This document shows positions 47,787 to 59,968 of a stretch of 64,000 nt of DNA, one piece after another. The notes beneath the pieces are model-generated. The model saw nothing but the letters and a program-made list of their open reading frames with translations. It was not told the DNA's origin and did not search any database. This stretch comes from Onthophagus taurus (taxonomy: Eukaryota; Arthropoda; Insecta; Coleoptera; Scarabaeidae), in NCBI RefSeq assembly GCF_036711975.1, contig NC_091967.1, forward strand, positions 8,618,001 to 8,682,000, in the 5' to 3' direction. Made by a program: the position numbers and the translations under genes. Within the stretch, counting starts at the first letter, position 1. The number at the start of each line of letters is the position of its first letter.

Positions 47787-49219
47787 ATGGCTTTGGTTAT
47801 GAGAAATTTTTCAAGAATATTCGCTCAGGTTATTTATAATTTTTAAAAAAGAACAGTTTTATTTTTTTTAAATCCCTATTTAGCATAAACTCAAAAAATT
47901 AATCACGTGATCTTTTCGTTACTTTTAGGGTGCCCAACAAAATTTAAGAGGGATACACTCAACCACTACCGCTAATACACCTGTAAGTAACCGCTTTTGT
48001 GAAACCTAACCAAAGAAAAATGCGTTACATAATAACACCACATTTTTTCTTAAATTTGATTTTTAAAGGCTGTTTCTGAGCGTCCTGATACACGTACGAC
48101 GTGTACTTTAATTCCTGGAGATGGTGTAGGCCCCGAATTAGTATATTCGGTTCAAGAACTCTTTAAAGCAGCTGCTGTTCCTGTTGATTTTGAAACATTT
48201 TTCTTTTCGGAGGTTAACCCAACATTAAGCGCCCCTTTAGATTCTGTTGCAAATTCAATATCGAAAAATCGAGTATGTTTGAAGGGTATTTTAGCCACTC
48301 CCGATTACAGCCATACCGGAGAATTGCAAACTTTAAATATGAAACTACGCACCACCTTGGATTTGTATGCTAATGTTGTCCATGTGCGTTCTTTACCTGG
48401 TGTTAAAACCAGACATGAAAACATTGATTGTGTTATTATTCGTGAACAAACAGAGGGGGAATATTCAGCTTTAGAACATGAGGGTGTTCATGGTGTGGTG
48501 GAATGTTTAAAAATTGTTACTGAAGAAAAGTCTAAAAGGATTGCTAAATTTGCATTTGATTATGCTACTAAAAATGAGAGAAAAAAAGTTACTGCTGTAC
48601 ATAAAGCAAATATTATGAAGTTAGGGGATGGATTGTTTTTGAGGAGTTGTGAAGCTGTTTGTATTATTGATTATAAAAAATAATTGGATGTTAAAAGGAA
48701 AATTATTTTTAGATGGCTAAATTATATCCAAAAATTGAATTCGAAAGAATGATTGTTGATAATTGTACGATGCAAATGGTGTCTCGTCCTCAACAATTCG
48801 ATGTGATGGTTACCCCAAATTTATATGGAAATATTGTTGATAATTTAGCATCTGGATTAGTTGGTGGAGCAGGTGTTGTTGCTGGGGCTTCTTATTCAGC
48901 TCAATGTGTTGTTTTTGAACCTGTAAGTTAATTTAATTAATTAAAGTGTTTTTTAAAAAAAGTATTAATTATTTTTTAGGGCGCGCGTCACACTTTTGCA
49001 GAAGCCGTTGGTAAAAACGTAGCAAATCCAACAGCTATGATGCTTTGTGCTGCAAAAATGCTTCATCACGTTAATTTACCATCTTATGGAACAATGATTC
49101 GTAACGCAATTGATAAAGTACTTAGAGATGGGAAAATACGCACAAAAGATATTGGTGGTCAATCAAGCACCCAAGATTTTACTTATGCTGTAATACATAA
49201 TTTACAACATAAACAATAA
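47787..49219 (+). CDS. Idh3b: Isocitrate dehydrogenase [NAD] subunit beta, mitochondrial
   Basis: Five exons join in phase: 47787-47828, 47929-47982, 48069-48656, 48713-48922 and 48980-49219, giving 377 residues, the normal size. The first 30 or so residues are Arg/Ser-rich without acidic residues, fitting a mitochondrial targeting peptide. The mature part has [20 protein letters not shown], the [14 protein letters not shown] substrate loop, the [15 protein letters not shown] segment and [21 protein letters not shown] (first 20 residues conserved). [15 protein letters not shown] and the C-terminal RTKDIGG-S-T-DF favour the beta subunit over gamma or alpha. IDH3 is a TCA-cycle heterotetramer of alpha with beta and gamma, and beta is structural or regulatory. 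The 56-nt intron after residue 228 (GCT|GTTTGT to TTTTTAG|ATG) is required; reading through it gives a stop. Confidence 0.93.
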
Positions 49220-49447
49220 AAAGATATAATATTATTTTGAAATGTTACTATTAAAAAGTATAATAATAACTCGTAATAGCCACAATTTTAGGGAATGTGT
49301 GGTTAATATTTATATAATAATATTTGATTTTATTTATTAGCATTTTTTGATTTAATAATTTAAAAAAATTTTATCATTTAATTTATTGATTTTAATTATT
49401 GGATTTGAATGATTTGTATTCAGAAAGAAAAGTATTATAATAATTAG

Positions 49448-49453
49448 AATAAA
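49448..49453 (+). terminator. Poly(A) signal of Idh3b
   Basis: AATAAA about 230 nt after the Idh3b stop codon. It sits between this gene and the convergent THEG-like gene, whose own minus-strand AATAAA candidate lies at 49600-49605. Confidence 0.45.
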
Positions 49454-49808
49454 GATGTGGTGTTAAAGGAAAAGTAGTATAATTTATCCTCAATTTAAAC
49501 AGTTTTTTAGTATTTATAAACAAAATAATTTAATTTTTAAATTTGACAAATCAGAAACACCATCTATTATAAGCGATGTAAAGTTTTATGTTACAATTAT
49601 TTATTAAGAAAATAATCAAGTGAATCCAATATAAACCAAAATCTTAAAAAAGTAATAATTTAATGATTATTAGTATTTATAAAAGAAATTCTTTAATGTT
49701 TTTAGAATGGAAAATCAATTAATTAAAATGACATGTCAAAATTTCGCGCGAAATTCGAATTTTAATAATCAAAACTTTTTTTATAATTTTATTTTTGATA
49801 ATACACCA

Positions 49809-50703
49809 CTAAAATTCATATTTATAAAGTATATTCATGTTACTACTAATTTTAGCCGGCTGAATATATTTCTTGACAACCTCTTTTTTTGTTGAAACCA
49901 TACTTTTATGTAAGCTTTCGTCGAAAGCTTTCGATTTTATCGAAACGTCGTCATCCTTTTTGTTATGTTTTTTACTTTTTCCAATCATTTGGATGGTCTT
50001 TTCCTTAATTGAATTCCTTTTAACTTTTTTAGCCGATAATTCTCTAACTGGCGACATCATTCTCGGAGAAGTTGATGCGTCTTTTGTGAATTCTTCAATC
50101 TTAACTACAGGTTTTAACTTTTCTTCATGTTTAGCTTTTCTATATTCATTATAAATGCTATCCCAAGCGCTGTTTATACGTTTATTCATTCGATCCTCGT
50201 AATCTCTAAATGTATTTGGATTTCCGGTATATGAATTTTTGTTTGTGTATAAAGACCTAGTTATAAAAGAAAAATATTAGTGATGTTATTTTTTATCTTA
50301 ATAAAAGTAATAACCTTAGATGTGGTCTTGCTAAATATTCAAGTCGTTCACTTGATTTAATACTTTCCAAACGAGTAGGTTTTTTCTTTGGTTTTGGTAA
50401 TTTGGGTTGTTCTTGTTTTGATTGAACTTGATTTGGTTGTTGGTCTTGCTGCTCTCCTTGTTCTGGTGGAATTTGTTCTTGTTCTTCCTGCTTGTGATGT
50501 TGATGGCAACACTGTTCTTCCGATTTATATTTGGCTGTAACATATTTTGGTGTCGCTAACATCGCCACTCTCCAACTGCAAGTTTTCCTTTTTCGGAAGG
50601 ACTTTTTTGAAGTTGTTGTTGAAGATATAACGCTTTTTGCAACATTAGGTTCGCTTGTGAATGAACTTATTTGGGATAGATTATCAGGCTTATCATTTGC
50701 CAT
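49809..50703 (-). CDS. THEG-repeat-like protein, probable sperm/axonemal
   Basis: Two exons, 50703-50315 and 50256-49809 (donor CTAAG|GTTATT, acceptor AACTAG|G), give 278 residues, highly basic. A first repeat-like motif at residues 45-53 reads RVAMLATPK and a second at 120-127 reads RLEYLARP. These resemble the R-xx-LA-x-PK motif of THEG/SPMAP2 testis proteins, which line sperm microtubules. Between them lies a Gln/Glu/Pro/Lys-rich linker (about residues 62-112). The C-terminal half is Lys/Ser-rich with an SPRMMSPVRE segment and no other domain. Only two recognisable motifs are present, so family membership is tentative. It lies 104 bp downstream of the dehydrogenase on the same strand and converges with Idh3b. 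An unrelated basic cytoskeletal protein is the alternative. Confidence 0.7.
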
Positions 50704-50807
50704 TTTTGGAATTTAAATTTTTTTGTCGATGCACAATCAAATTTTGGGTAGACATGAATATTTATGAAGTATTTGGTAAATAACTGGGTTTCTATGACAA
50801 CTTTACG

Positions 50808-51885
50808 TTATACTTTTTCGTTGTGTTGTAAATCAACATATTCCTCACTGGCATTCCAAATTTCATTGCAAAATTTTAAATCAATTGCCTTTTTCGGTGG
50901 TGCAAATATTTCATTTTCAATGAAAAACTTTCCGGTAATGCATCGAAGCGTTTCGCTTAAAGCTACATGAGCTACAGTTTGAGCTGCTTGTAAAGGAGTC
51001 TAAAATATTATATTAATCCCAAGAATATTACAATCACACAACAAAACCTTTGCGATTTTATCCAACGAAAAATAAACAAACTTTTTTAAATTTTGATATC
51101 TCTCCACGCCCCTCATTCCTTGATAAATATTAGTAACTGCAATCCCAGGATGTACAGCGTTAGATGTAACCCCAAAGTGCTTCAATTTTTCGGCAAAACC
51201 TTTCGAAGCAATTATATTACACAATTTTGAGTTGCTATACACCATAAAATCCATTATCGGATAATCCGAGATTGTGTTTAAGTTGCTTAATGTTAAATTA
51301 TTAGCGTAAGCAAGAGTTGAGGTAACGAATATTATCCTACTTGGATTAGATCTTTTTAAAACATCTACAACAAGAAAGCTGAAATCAAATAAATCACATA
51401 AATTAAAATAACCTGTTAATAAATGTGTTAATAAAAAAGGCCCAAAATGGTTAATTTGCATCTCTTCTTGAAGTAAATCTTTAGTATATCGATGTAATAA
51501 ACCTCCAACACCTGCGTTATTTACTAAAATATCTATATGATTTTCTTCTTTATTAATGCAATGGCAAAATTGTCTTATCGATAACAATGATGATAAATCT
51601 AAGTGTTTGTAAGTTATGTTAGCAGCAAAAGAAGAACTTTGTAACACTAATTCGGCGTTTATATAGTTTTTATCTGCTATAATTACTTTAGCTCCACGAG
51701 AAGCTAAGATTTTTACAGTTTGAAGTCCAATTCCTAAAAAAAAAACACTCTTACTCTCAATAATTTCAAAAAAAAAAATAATAACCAGATGCTCCTCCTG
51801 TTACTATAGCGGTTTTATTTCCTAAAAAAGTTGTGCATTTACACGAACTATTCGTTATTAAAGATAAATATCTGAATGCAGTCAT
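50808..51885 (-). CDS. Short-chain dehydrogenase/reductase, retinol dehydrogenase-like
   Basis: Four exons, 51885-51786, 51733-51413, 51364-51048 and 50999-50808, give 309 residues, typical of the RDH11-14/WWOX-type classical SDRs. NAD(P) is bound by TGGASGIG (residues 29-36), followed by GAKVIIADK, HLDLSS and ILVNNAGVGG. The catalytic set is the Ser in SRIIFVTST plus YSNSK. The substrate-side VHPGIAVTNI and a TPLQAAQTVAHVAL block near the C-terminus are also typical of the group. The third intron is only 48 nt, a multiple of three without stops, so its retention would add 16 residues after LLTHLLT. Excision restores the canonical LLT-DVLKRSNPSRI. The substrate cannot be told from sequence. 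The gene is divergent from Avl9. Confidence 0.88.
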
Positions 51886-52224
51886 ATTTAACAATTAATC
51901 AAAAATTAAATATGACAGTTTTAAATTTTGTTGTAGGAGTACCAACATAAATAAAATTGAAATTAATAAAATGAATTAAATTAATAAATACTATTTAGTA
52001 TTATAATTAAAAAGGAAAAAAAATTTAACTAGTAATCGCATATTCAAATTTTTTAATTTAATTTTAAATTCATTTTAAATAATTAATTCAGTCTTTTTAT
52101 TGACGTTTGTGAAAGAGATTCAAGTTGGTACTACTGAGATATCTCTCCCACTGTCATTAATGTCAAAATATGCCACAAATAACTTGAATGTTATGTTTCT
52201 TTAGCTAAATTAAACCCAAAATTA
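51886..52224. promoter_or_regulatory. Shared promoter region between SDR and Avl9
   Basis: 339 bp separate the two divergent start codons and must hold both 5' UTRs and promoters. The sequence is AT-rich, lacks a convincing TATA box, and contains the recurring words GTACCAACATAAATA (51942) and AAGTTGGTACTAC (52122) in opposite orientation. These belong to a short repeat motif seen elsewhere in the window. Confidence 0.45.
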
Positions 52225-55200
52225 ATGATGAGTGACACAAAAGGGCCGATTCTTTATGTCCTGGTGATTGGGTTTCATCATAAAAAAGGTTGTCAGGTAC
52301 GTAAATCGTCTAATAATTATTAAATGAACCTTCATACATTAATCTTACAATGCAGGTTGAGTTTTCTTTCCCCCCTTTGGTTCCTGAATCTCCAAACGAG
52401 TGTCCAGCCGGTTGGAAATACTTACCAACCTTAGCTTTACCAGATGGATCTCATAATTTCGACGAGGATACCGTATTTTTTCATTTACCCAGTTTAACAC
52501 AACCCAGAAAAACCGTGTATGGTATATCGTGTTATCGACAGATTCCCGTTGAGAAATTAAAAAATAAAACAGCTGATATTACGAGGGGAACTGTACAAAA
52601 ATCGGTTTGTGTTTTAAGTACTGTGCCTTTATTTGGGTACATACAAGTTAAAATGACATTGATTACGCATGCTTATTTCGATGAAGGGGATTTTAGCAAA
52701 GTTTCGTTACTTGAGGATACTTATCATCATTTAAATTCCGTTTTATTACAAAATGATTTACATGCACAAACATATGTGGGTGAGTTTTTTTTTATATCTA
52801 GAAAGGAAATACAAGTTTTTTTTTAATGTAATTTAATATGTTTGTTTTATTCTTTTATGTGGCTGATTATTTGTAGCTATGAATCATAGTAACTGATAAT
52901 TTGTTTATAAATACAATGATTAATTGAATTATTATATGTACAGGGTGTTTCACTTAAAACTCCTAGGCCAAGTATCTCTGGAATGGCTGAGGTATTTGAG
53001 TTTTGTTAAAAAGTTCTTAAGTATTATTATTTTGCATTGTACAAAAATTTCAACACCCTTCAACACAAACTTTTTATTAGGTGCATGTGATAGAACATCA
53101 AAAACTGTGCAACTTTTCTTATTAACATTGATTTCAAAACTTAGTAGATTCTAAGAATTGACATAAAATGATTTGTAGAAGCCAATAAGATGGTGACAAC
53201 ATTATTTTCTAACATAAATAACATGTTAGGCTATCAAATACATTTTTCACCATAATAATAACTGGTACAACAACAAAAAATTATAATAACTGTTCAAAAT
53301 TACTTCCATTTTCATGCATGCACAATTCGAACCTAGAGATTCCTACTTTTTGGAATACGCAGTAACTGGTAGTGTCTGGTGTTATACATCTTCAATCTTA
53401 TCTAGTGAGGCCTCTTTCTTTTTAATTTCTAACAACCTGTCGTGTATATAGGCAGATGGTAACGTCATTATATCGTATTTGATAAATAGGGGCTTGCATG
53501 TTGATGTTTGAGGAACTCCATCAATTGCCAGAACGGCTTTCCGCAATTTCATACAACATAGAAGCATGAAATAAGACAAAGTAAACTGTCCTGGCTTCCT
53601 CACTGCCAATTAATTGTCGCACCCTTCTAATCACATATATTTGACGAGTAATTCTTCGTGGTGGCACCAAGTAAGAAGACTGTCTAGAAACTCTAGAACA
53701 ACACCCAAATATTGCACCTTTCCTCCTTGAAACTCGTGATGAATTTAACTAGTTGTCAAGTGGATGTTGGACAATTTTTTACGATTTGTAACAAATTTAT
53801 TGGTGGTAAAGTTAAGTAAGGTTGGTGGTAAGTTTGAAAAATTCGTATAAAATCCAGTTCTTGGAATATGAGTATAAAAACTTCCCAAAGTGTTAATAAA
53901 AGTGTCCTCTTTCCAATGAACCAACCCGTTTTGAAAAATAACTTTTAGTTTTTGAGAAAACAATATTTGAAGTTTTGCTAAAATTTTCGATGTTGCAATT
54001 TTCATCGATAATTTTCAAAATTTGCTATAAAATTAATTTCTTGAAGGATCCTTGTGGAAATATCACCAATTATTAATTAAAGTATCCTCTTTTTAATGCA
54101 ACAAGCCGTTTTGAAAAATCACTTTTAGTTCTTGAGAAAAAAATTTTTGAAATAATCGACAATTTTTTCGTTATTTGCAATTTTCATCGATAATTTTCAA
54201 AATTCAAAGTTTAATAATTGAGAAGTTTATAACATCAGAAACTGGATCTTTTATGATGTTTACGGTTTCATTCAAAAGATGGAGTCTTGGTCTTGGCACG
54301 ATTTTATTATGGTTGCTCTTCATCTGGATTTGTAGGAAAAAAAAGAATGAGAGATGTTTTTTCAGAATTTTACATAGATAATCTTTAGGTTGAGTTTGGG
54401 TAAATGGCAGAGTGCTTATAAGGTCTTTAATAATATTTGTGAAGAATTCGTTAAAGGAGTTAGCAGTTAATCTAGTTGAGGTTAACATTGAATGTCTTTT
54501 CCGTCCAGTTTCCGAGTTTATTATATTCCATGTTGTTTTCTAAGTAGTTATCTTTATGGAGATTAGTACATAAATATATTGTCGATACATTTCCACGAAG
54601 TTAGTGTTATCCTAGTTGCCTCAAAAATGGATGGTTCCAGTCCGTAACTTACAGACTTAAAGTTCCATTACTTAAAGTTCCATTGATTATCCCGCACCAA
54701 ACATTGACCCCAAAAATAGTTTGATTGTTTGTACAGTCAAACTTATTCAGAAAGATGTCTCTTTCAGTAAAAACTGAAAATTCAGCCAAGAACTGAAGGC
54801 TACTGATATCGTCGCCTGGTCGTAAATGTTGCACAAAATTACAACTTTTTACAAAACTAAAATATCTCAACCCATTCCAGAGATAACTGGCCTGGAAGTT
54901 TTAATTTAAGTGAAACATCCTGTATATATTATTGTATTTTTTATTTTAGGGTTATCTTTAAGAGATTTCATAATGCACTGGAAACATAAAGCAGTATTAC
55001 TATTTAAATTAATGCTTTTAGAGAAACGAGTAATTTTCCATAAAAGTCCCGTTCACGATTTATGTTCAACAGTTTTATGTTTGTTATCGTTATTTCCTGA
55101 TATGATTGAAAAAGGGTTGGATAAATCGGCGTGTGTAAGGTATTATTATTAATTAAGTCTTAAACCCCATCTTCAATGTGTATCGTTTAGATTATCGAGA

Positions 55201-56520
55201 CCTATGTCGCCAATGCCAAATTTTTCCGATGATGATATTACCCCAGAGGCAAGTCCTCGACATCAATCCAAAGACATCAAAATCGAATTTGTTGAAGCTC
55301 CATCGAAAGAATACGAAAAAAGCACACCTGAAAAAAATACGTCATCCACGGAATTAGGTGTAGAAATTACGGAAAGTACAGAAGAAGAAATCACTAAAGA
55401 GATATCAGAAAATGGTAATAATGAGAAATCGCAAAATTCCAAAGAACAAAATGAAACGGAATCATGTAATAATTGGATTCAATTGGCTCAATTAAAAAAT
55501 GAAACGTGTGGTTTTCCTTTAAAAATTTTTCACCAGGGATATTTGTGTCTTCCGTATCTTTCGCTCCCCTACATGGATTTATTAAATGATGTGAATGTTC
55601 GCGGGTACGTTGTTGGGGCCACTAATGTTCTGTTTAAGCAAAAACGTCAACTTTTTGATATTTTGGTCGATATCGATACCGCAAAAATTGAATGCCAAGA
55701 TTTAGAGTTAAGGAAACACCTACACCTAACGACCGAAGATTTACGATTCGCCGATTTTATCGTTAAACACGTCTCTGAAGAGAAACACGACGTCTTTTTG
55801 GATGGAGTTGGTTGGGAAGGCGGCGACGAATGGATTCGGACTCAATTTAAAATTTATTTGTTGTGTTTATTAAGAACTTCGCTGCTTCAAGATGATTGCA
55901 AAGAGTTTGAGCATTTCAATTCAAATTTTATATCGGCTTGGAAGGATACTTTTAATTATAAAATGTGGAGTGGGATTGATTATCCAACGATTTTAGAAGT
56001 TAATCCTGGTCATCCATTTTCAGGACAATTATCTGTTGCAGATATGAAACTAAGATTTTCACAGTAATATTTAATATATGTTTATATAATATATAAATAT
56101 AGAGTTGTTTTAATTCTAGTACAATGCAAAATACCGAAGGTGGAAGAAAATTAAATCAAGCCATGGTCTCAACAGGTAGAGCAGTAGCAACAACTAGTAA
56201 AGCGGTTGGTGTGTAAAATATCATTTTATTAAAATTAATTTAAAAAATACTTATTTAACTTTTTTTCGAATTTTCTTTAAGGTGGTGCTATATCTCAAGC
56301 AAAAGGTGCGTTCTCAAACTGGTGGAGTAACTTATTAGTGAGCCCGGATCCCGCAAATGCGTCAACAATCGATGTACTTAATGATACAAATATTAAACCG
56401 GACGGTGTAGATAATAAAAATAATCAAATCGAAGTAACTAACGGGTTTTTAATAAACGAAATCGAAACGAATACGGAAAAAATCGTTGATCATAAACCCG
56501 GGGAAGTTCATTTAGTTTAA
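52225..56520 (+). CDS. Avl9: AVL9 homolog, late secretory pathway
   Basis: Six exons join in phase: 52225-52296, 52356-52779, 54950-55139, 55191-56063, 56120-56208 and 56282-56520, giving 628 residues, near the human length. AVL9 proteins carry a DENN-related fold and act in late exocytic transport and in polarity and migration; the yeast founder is lethal with APL2 and VPS1 loss. The strongest signatures are VLVIGFHHKKGCQVEFSFPP at the N-terminus, ALPDGSHNFDEDTVFFHLP, YGISCYRQIP, ADITRGTVQKSVCVLS, then LRDFIMHWKHKAVLLFKLML and LFPDMIEKGL. A charged low-complexity insert covers about residues 240-330. The C-terminal half has LPYLSLPYMDLL, GWEGGDEWIRTQF, HPFSGQLSVADMKLRFS and TEGGRKLNQAMVSTGRAV. 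Two start codons are adjacent (52225, 52228). The 2.2-kb second intron carries a TIR element with LINE debris. Confidence 0.92.
52944..54925. mobile_element. TIR element in Avl9 intron carrying LINE fragments
   Basis: The left end CAGGGTGTTTCACTTAAAAC, then CTAGGCCAAGTATCTCTGGA, and the reverse complement of the right end (CAGGATGTTTCACTTAAATT, then CCAGGCCAGTTATCTCTGGA) agree for about 80 bp. TA-rich borders lie on both sides. Inside, minus-strand pieces read MKLRKAVLAIDGVPQTSTCK with LTLPS-like MTLPSAYIHDRLLEI (53590-53390) and SFNEFFTNIIKDL (54470-54430), both typical of Jockey/CR1 reverse transcriptases. An internal duplication of about 170 bp spans 53885-54195. No intact transposase was found. 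Confidence 0.7.
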
Positions 56521-56580
56521 AAAGATTTCTTCTATTTTTTTCTTTTCAGTCTGTGTGTGTGGAAAAAGAAATGAAGATGA

Positions 56581-56586
56581 AATAAA
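56581..56586 (+). terminator. Poly(A) signal of Avl9
   Basis: AATAAA 61 nt after the stop codon, in AT-rich sequence. Confidence 0.45.
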
Positions 56587-57984
56587 TAACGAAAAGGTTT
56601 TAAAAAAATCATCAAAATGTTAGTTAAAAGTATTATTGTACAAAAAAAATCAAGAACAATGTTACTATTAGAAAATCTTATTAACTTAAAAACACTCTTA
56701 ATCTTATTATTCATTCCTTAGTTTTTTGTGATATTTAAATTTTACTTCTTGTTATTTTATTACAATTTTTTTTTTAACTTTATTCAAATCTAAGGGGAAG
56801 TGTAATGTTTAATAATTTAAGATCAATTCAATGTGTGTAAAAAAATTAATTTATTCATATAAAAATTAACTAATAAAATAATTAAGATTAGTTTGTTGTA
56901 AAAGTGCAGCAATTAAAATGTAGTTTGATTTGTAATTTTTGTAATCGTTAATTATAATAAGTAATAAATACTTGTATTTGAGGTTTTGTTTAATTTTTTT
57001 GCAATTTTTTTTATTTCAAGACAATCGTTCACATACATTAAATTAAACATAAGGTTCATTCTTATTTGCACATTCTCACACATATTGAGAATAAAGCTGG
57101 TAGAGGTAATCAAAAAATTTAATTGTTACTATTTATCCTTAGATTAATTGAATTGTTCTTGTCAACCCTTTAATGTTGAAAACGCTTGATCATATTTCAC
57201 TGGGTCACAACCGAAATGTTATATTTATGAATTTAAAAGCTTCTTACAAACTCCTTGAAAAATGCAAAAATTAAATCCTTTATTTGGTAACATAATCAAG
57301 TTTAATGCGTTCATAAAACTCCTAATAAGTCGAAATGATATTAAAATGGTTAAACAAAAAAATATCACCAGGTGTGTCACAGTTATTTTATGGTTCATGT
57401 TGGTAACAATTTTCTTTTGAAGTTTAAAATTGTCAATAGTGAAGAGTTTTTCTCCACTTTTACTCTTTATTAGATGACCCAGTATTAAATTGTATACTTA
57501 ATCAACTCTTAAAAAAATAAACATTTTGTACAAAAAGTTCAAACTTTTAATAGTCGAAATACAGTAAGGGAGAGTTGTGGTGCAGGAATACCAGTTTCCC
57601 ACCGTATAAGAATAGTAGTTTGCCTTCAAATATGTTTTTTACCTCCGAAGACAACTTTTCTCAATATATATAACTTCCAGGTGCAGTCAAAAACTTCTTC
57701 GACATTGACGTCATAGAATATATTTGGCCATTATGCTTCCACCATCTTATTGAAAGCTCGTTTATTTGAATGAGTTGAGTTCATGATTTAAATAATTATC
57801 TATCTCTGACTTCAGATTAGTAGATTTATTGTAGTTTGTGCGATTTCTTTATAAAAACCCAAATTGTTTTGTTTTGGCATCATCTTCATTTTCATTCAAA
57901 ACTTCAACTAGTTCTTGGTGATATTTTATCATTTTTGCTGTGTCAGCCTTCTAATAAATTTTTTTATCCTGATTTCTTTTTATT
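56587..57984. other. AT-rich intergenic DNA
   Basis: Probably residual Avl9 3' UTR followed by intergenic sequence. No domain-bearing frame or repeat stands out before the LINE remnant that begins near 57985. Confidence 0.5.
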
Positions 57985-58725
57985 CCTAGATAAGTGTTAT
58001 CCAGGTTTGAAACATTCCGCAGCTTTTGAAACTGGAGAAGATTCGCAGGATGCCAATACAGAAAGAATTTTGATATTTAGAAGCAGGGATGATTGGGTGA
58101 AGGGAGGGCCTCAGCTAAAAAGAGAAGCCCTAGCCTGGTACACCGATGCTTCAAAGACAGTTAGATCCGGAGGGCATCAATGGACCAAATAGCCACATTA
58201 AACTGCCCCTCAGCTCGGACATAATAAATTTTCCAAGCAGAAGTTCTTGCTATAAACTTCTGCACCGCTTAGAACCTACAGAAGGGACAGAAAGGTGCAT
58301 CCATAAACATTTTCACAGAACTTCCACTCACAGACAAGCGAAGAGCATGATAACTCCATCGCAAAACAAAACCAAAGAGGTTTATGCCTCAGCAAAGGGG
58401 ATCTAAGGACGCTCTCAGGTTACCTGACCGGCCATGCGCCCCTAAAATACCACCTCTTCCATATTGGACAAGCTGAGGATCAAACCTGTCGACTATGCAC
58501 CGACGAGTCGAAAACTGCTGAACATATATTGTGCAAATGGGTCGCCAGAGGTCGTCTAAGACACAACATTTTCCGTAAAACTCCCTTGACACCTACCGAC
58601 ATAAAGGTTCAAGACCTCAGGACAATACTAAGTTACAATAGATCTTATAGGTCGCGGTAACGAGAGGGGCCGCTCCCCTCAGCCCGGCAGCAATAATAAT
58701 AATGTGGAAAGAATAGAGGAGATTG
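57985..58725 (+). pseudogene. LINE 3' fragment with RNase H remnant
   Basis: The frame from about 57985 contains KCYPGLKHSAAFE and, near 58130, ALAWYTDASKTVRSGG, which is the start of an RNase H domain (W-TD-SK). A second frame from about 58408 reads LSGYLTGHAPLKYHLFHIGQ, AEDQTCRLCTDESKTAEHIL and C-K-W, the Cys-rich tail of RNase H-bearing LINEs of the I/R1/LOA group. The copy ends in AATAATAAT at 58695. Stops between the pieces show decay. Confidence 0.75.
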
Positions 58726-59249
58726 GCCAGAATATGTATATATGGACGGCTGAAAGAAAAAAGACTCTTAAAGTAAAATTCTGCATTGATTTTGTCTAAA
58801 AAAATGTGGTTAGAAAAAATTATTAATAATTTAAGGTTATCTTTGCAAAAACACCACTTAGGAATGTGTTCAAAATTGTTGCTGGGGTCTCTACAGCAAA
58901 TAATATTATTTGCATTTCATTAAAATATTGTTTCAATGTATTTAATATCAATGAAGTATCCCAAAATGAGATTATGTCCAGTTACAATTTTGAAGAACCA
59001 CACTGTATAAAGTATTTATGAGAAAATTAATTTTTACGTTCAAATTTGCCATTCTAAACAATTACCATTTTGATTTCCAAATTCTTGTCTAAAATTTTCG
59101 ATCGATCTAAAATAAAGTTATTTTTTCTTATAAATAATAAAAAACATAACCTAGAAACAGTAATAAAGATAAAAAGTCACGTCATGGCCATTTAATTTGA
59201 TTAGTAAAGAGAGAAATACGTCATAGAAAATCCGGTAGTGTTTATATTT

Positions 59250-59968
59250 ACCGACTAAGTTTTTGAGGTTATGTTAAGCATCGTAGGGCGGTAACATAAC
59301 CACAAAACGTCGCGCGCCAGGTCACTCGATACTTGAATGAGCGGCGTCGAGCCGCTTCGTTGAAAACAAAAGACAAACCGATGCGAGGAGGAGACGACGA
59401 GATTTGCCGGTATAATAGTTTGTTTATTTTCCCACCGCGCGGCCGTCGTTTGCCGATTTCCCGACAGGCAACTGTCACCTACGGCCCGCTGTGTTACTCG
59501 AGTGCGTAAGGCTTTGCTTACATCTTCTCTCGTTTCGTCCCCCCAGCCTACTATGCAAAACATTACCGTATAGAAAAGTGGATCAATCTCTCGTGGTACG
59601 AAGTGTTCGTGTTAAATATTTTTCATTTTTTCGCGACTAATACGCGAGTGAAAACAGAACCGTTTCGATGAAAATTAAACGAAATTAGCCGACGGTTTCG
59701 GTGGGTAAAGGGTCGCGTGCGATAACGAGTGTTTTGTTGATCAACAAACTGAGTAAAATGACCATGAAACGAAACAATATGCGGTCGCCATCTTAAACCC
59801 GGAGTAGTAGTGCTTTTTTTTTTAAACGACGACGATCGCCCCGTTGTTTCGAACAACGTTGATGTGTCGATAATTTAGTTTCGATGTTTTTTTGTTTTTT
59901 TCATTTCTTCTTTAACCTAACCTGAAGTATCTACGAGATTCCTCGTGGAGAATCCGGAGGAAAAAGTG
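59250..59968 (+). promoter_or_regulatory. GC-rich promoter/5' UTR region of an unidentified gene
   Basis: CpG-rich sequence from about 59270 to 59870 stands out from the AT-rich background. A strong donor AAGTG|GTGAGT at 59968/59969 could end a 5' UTR exon that splices to the acceptor at 60453-60454. No long coding frame on the + strand precedes the donor. The transcription start cannot be placed. Confidence 0.4.
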
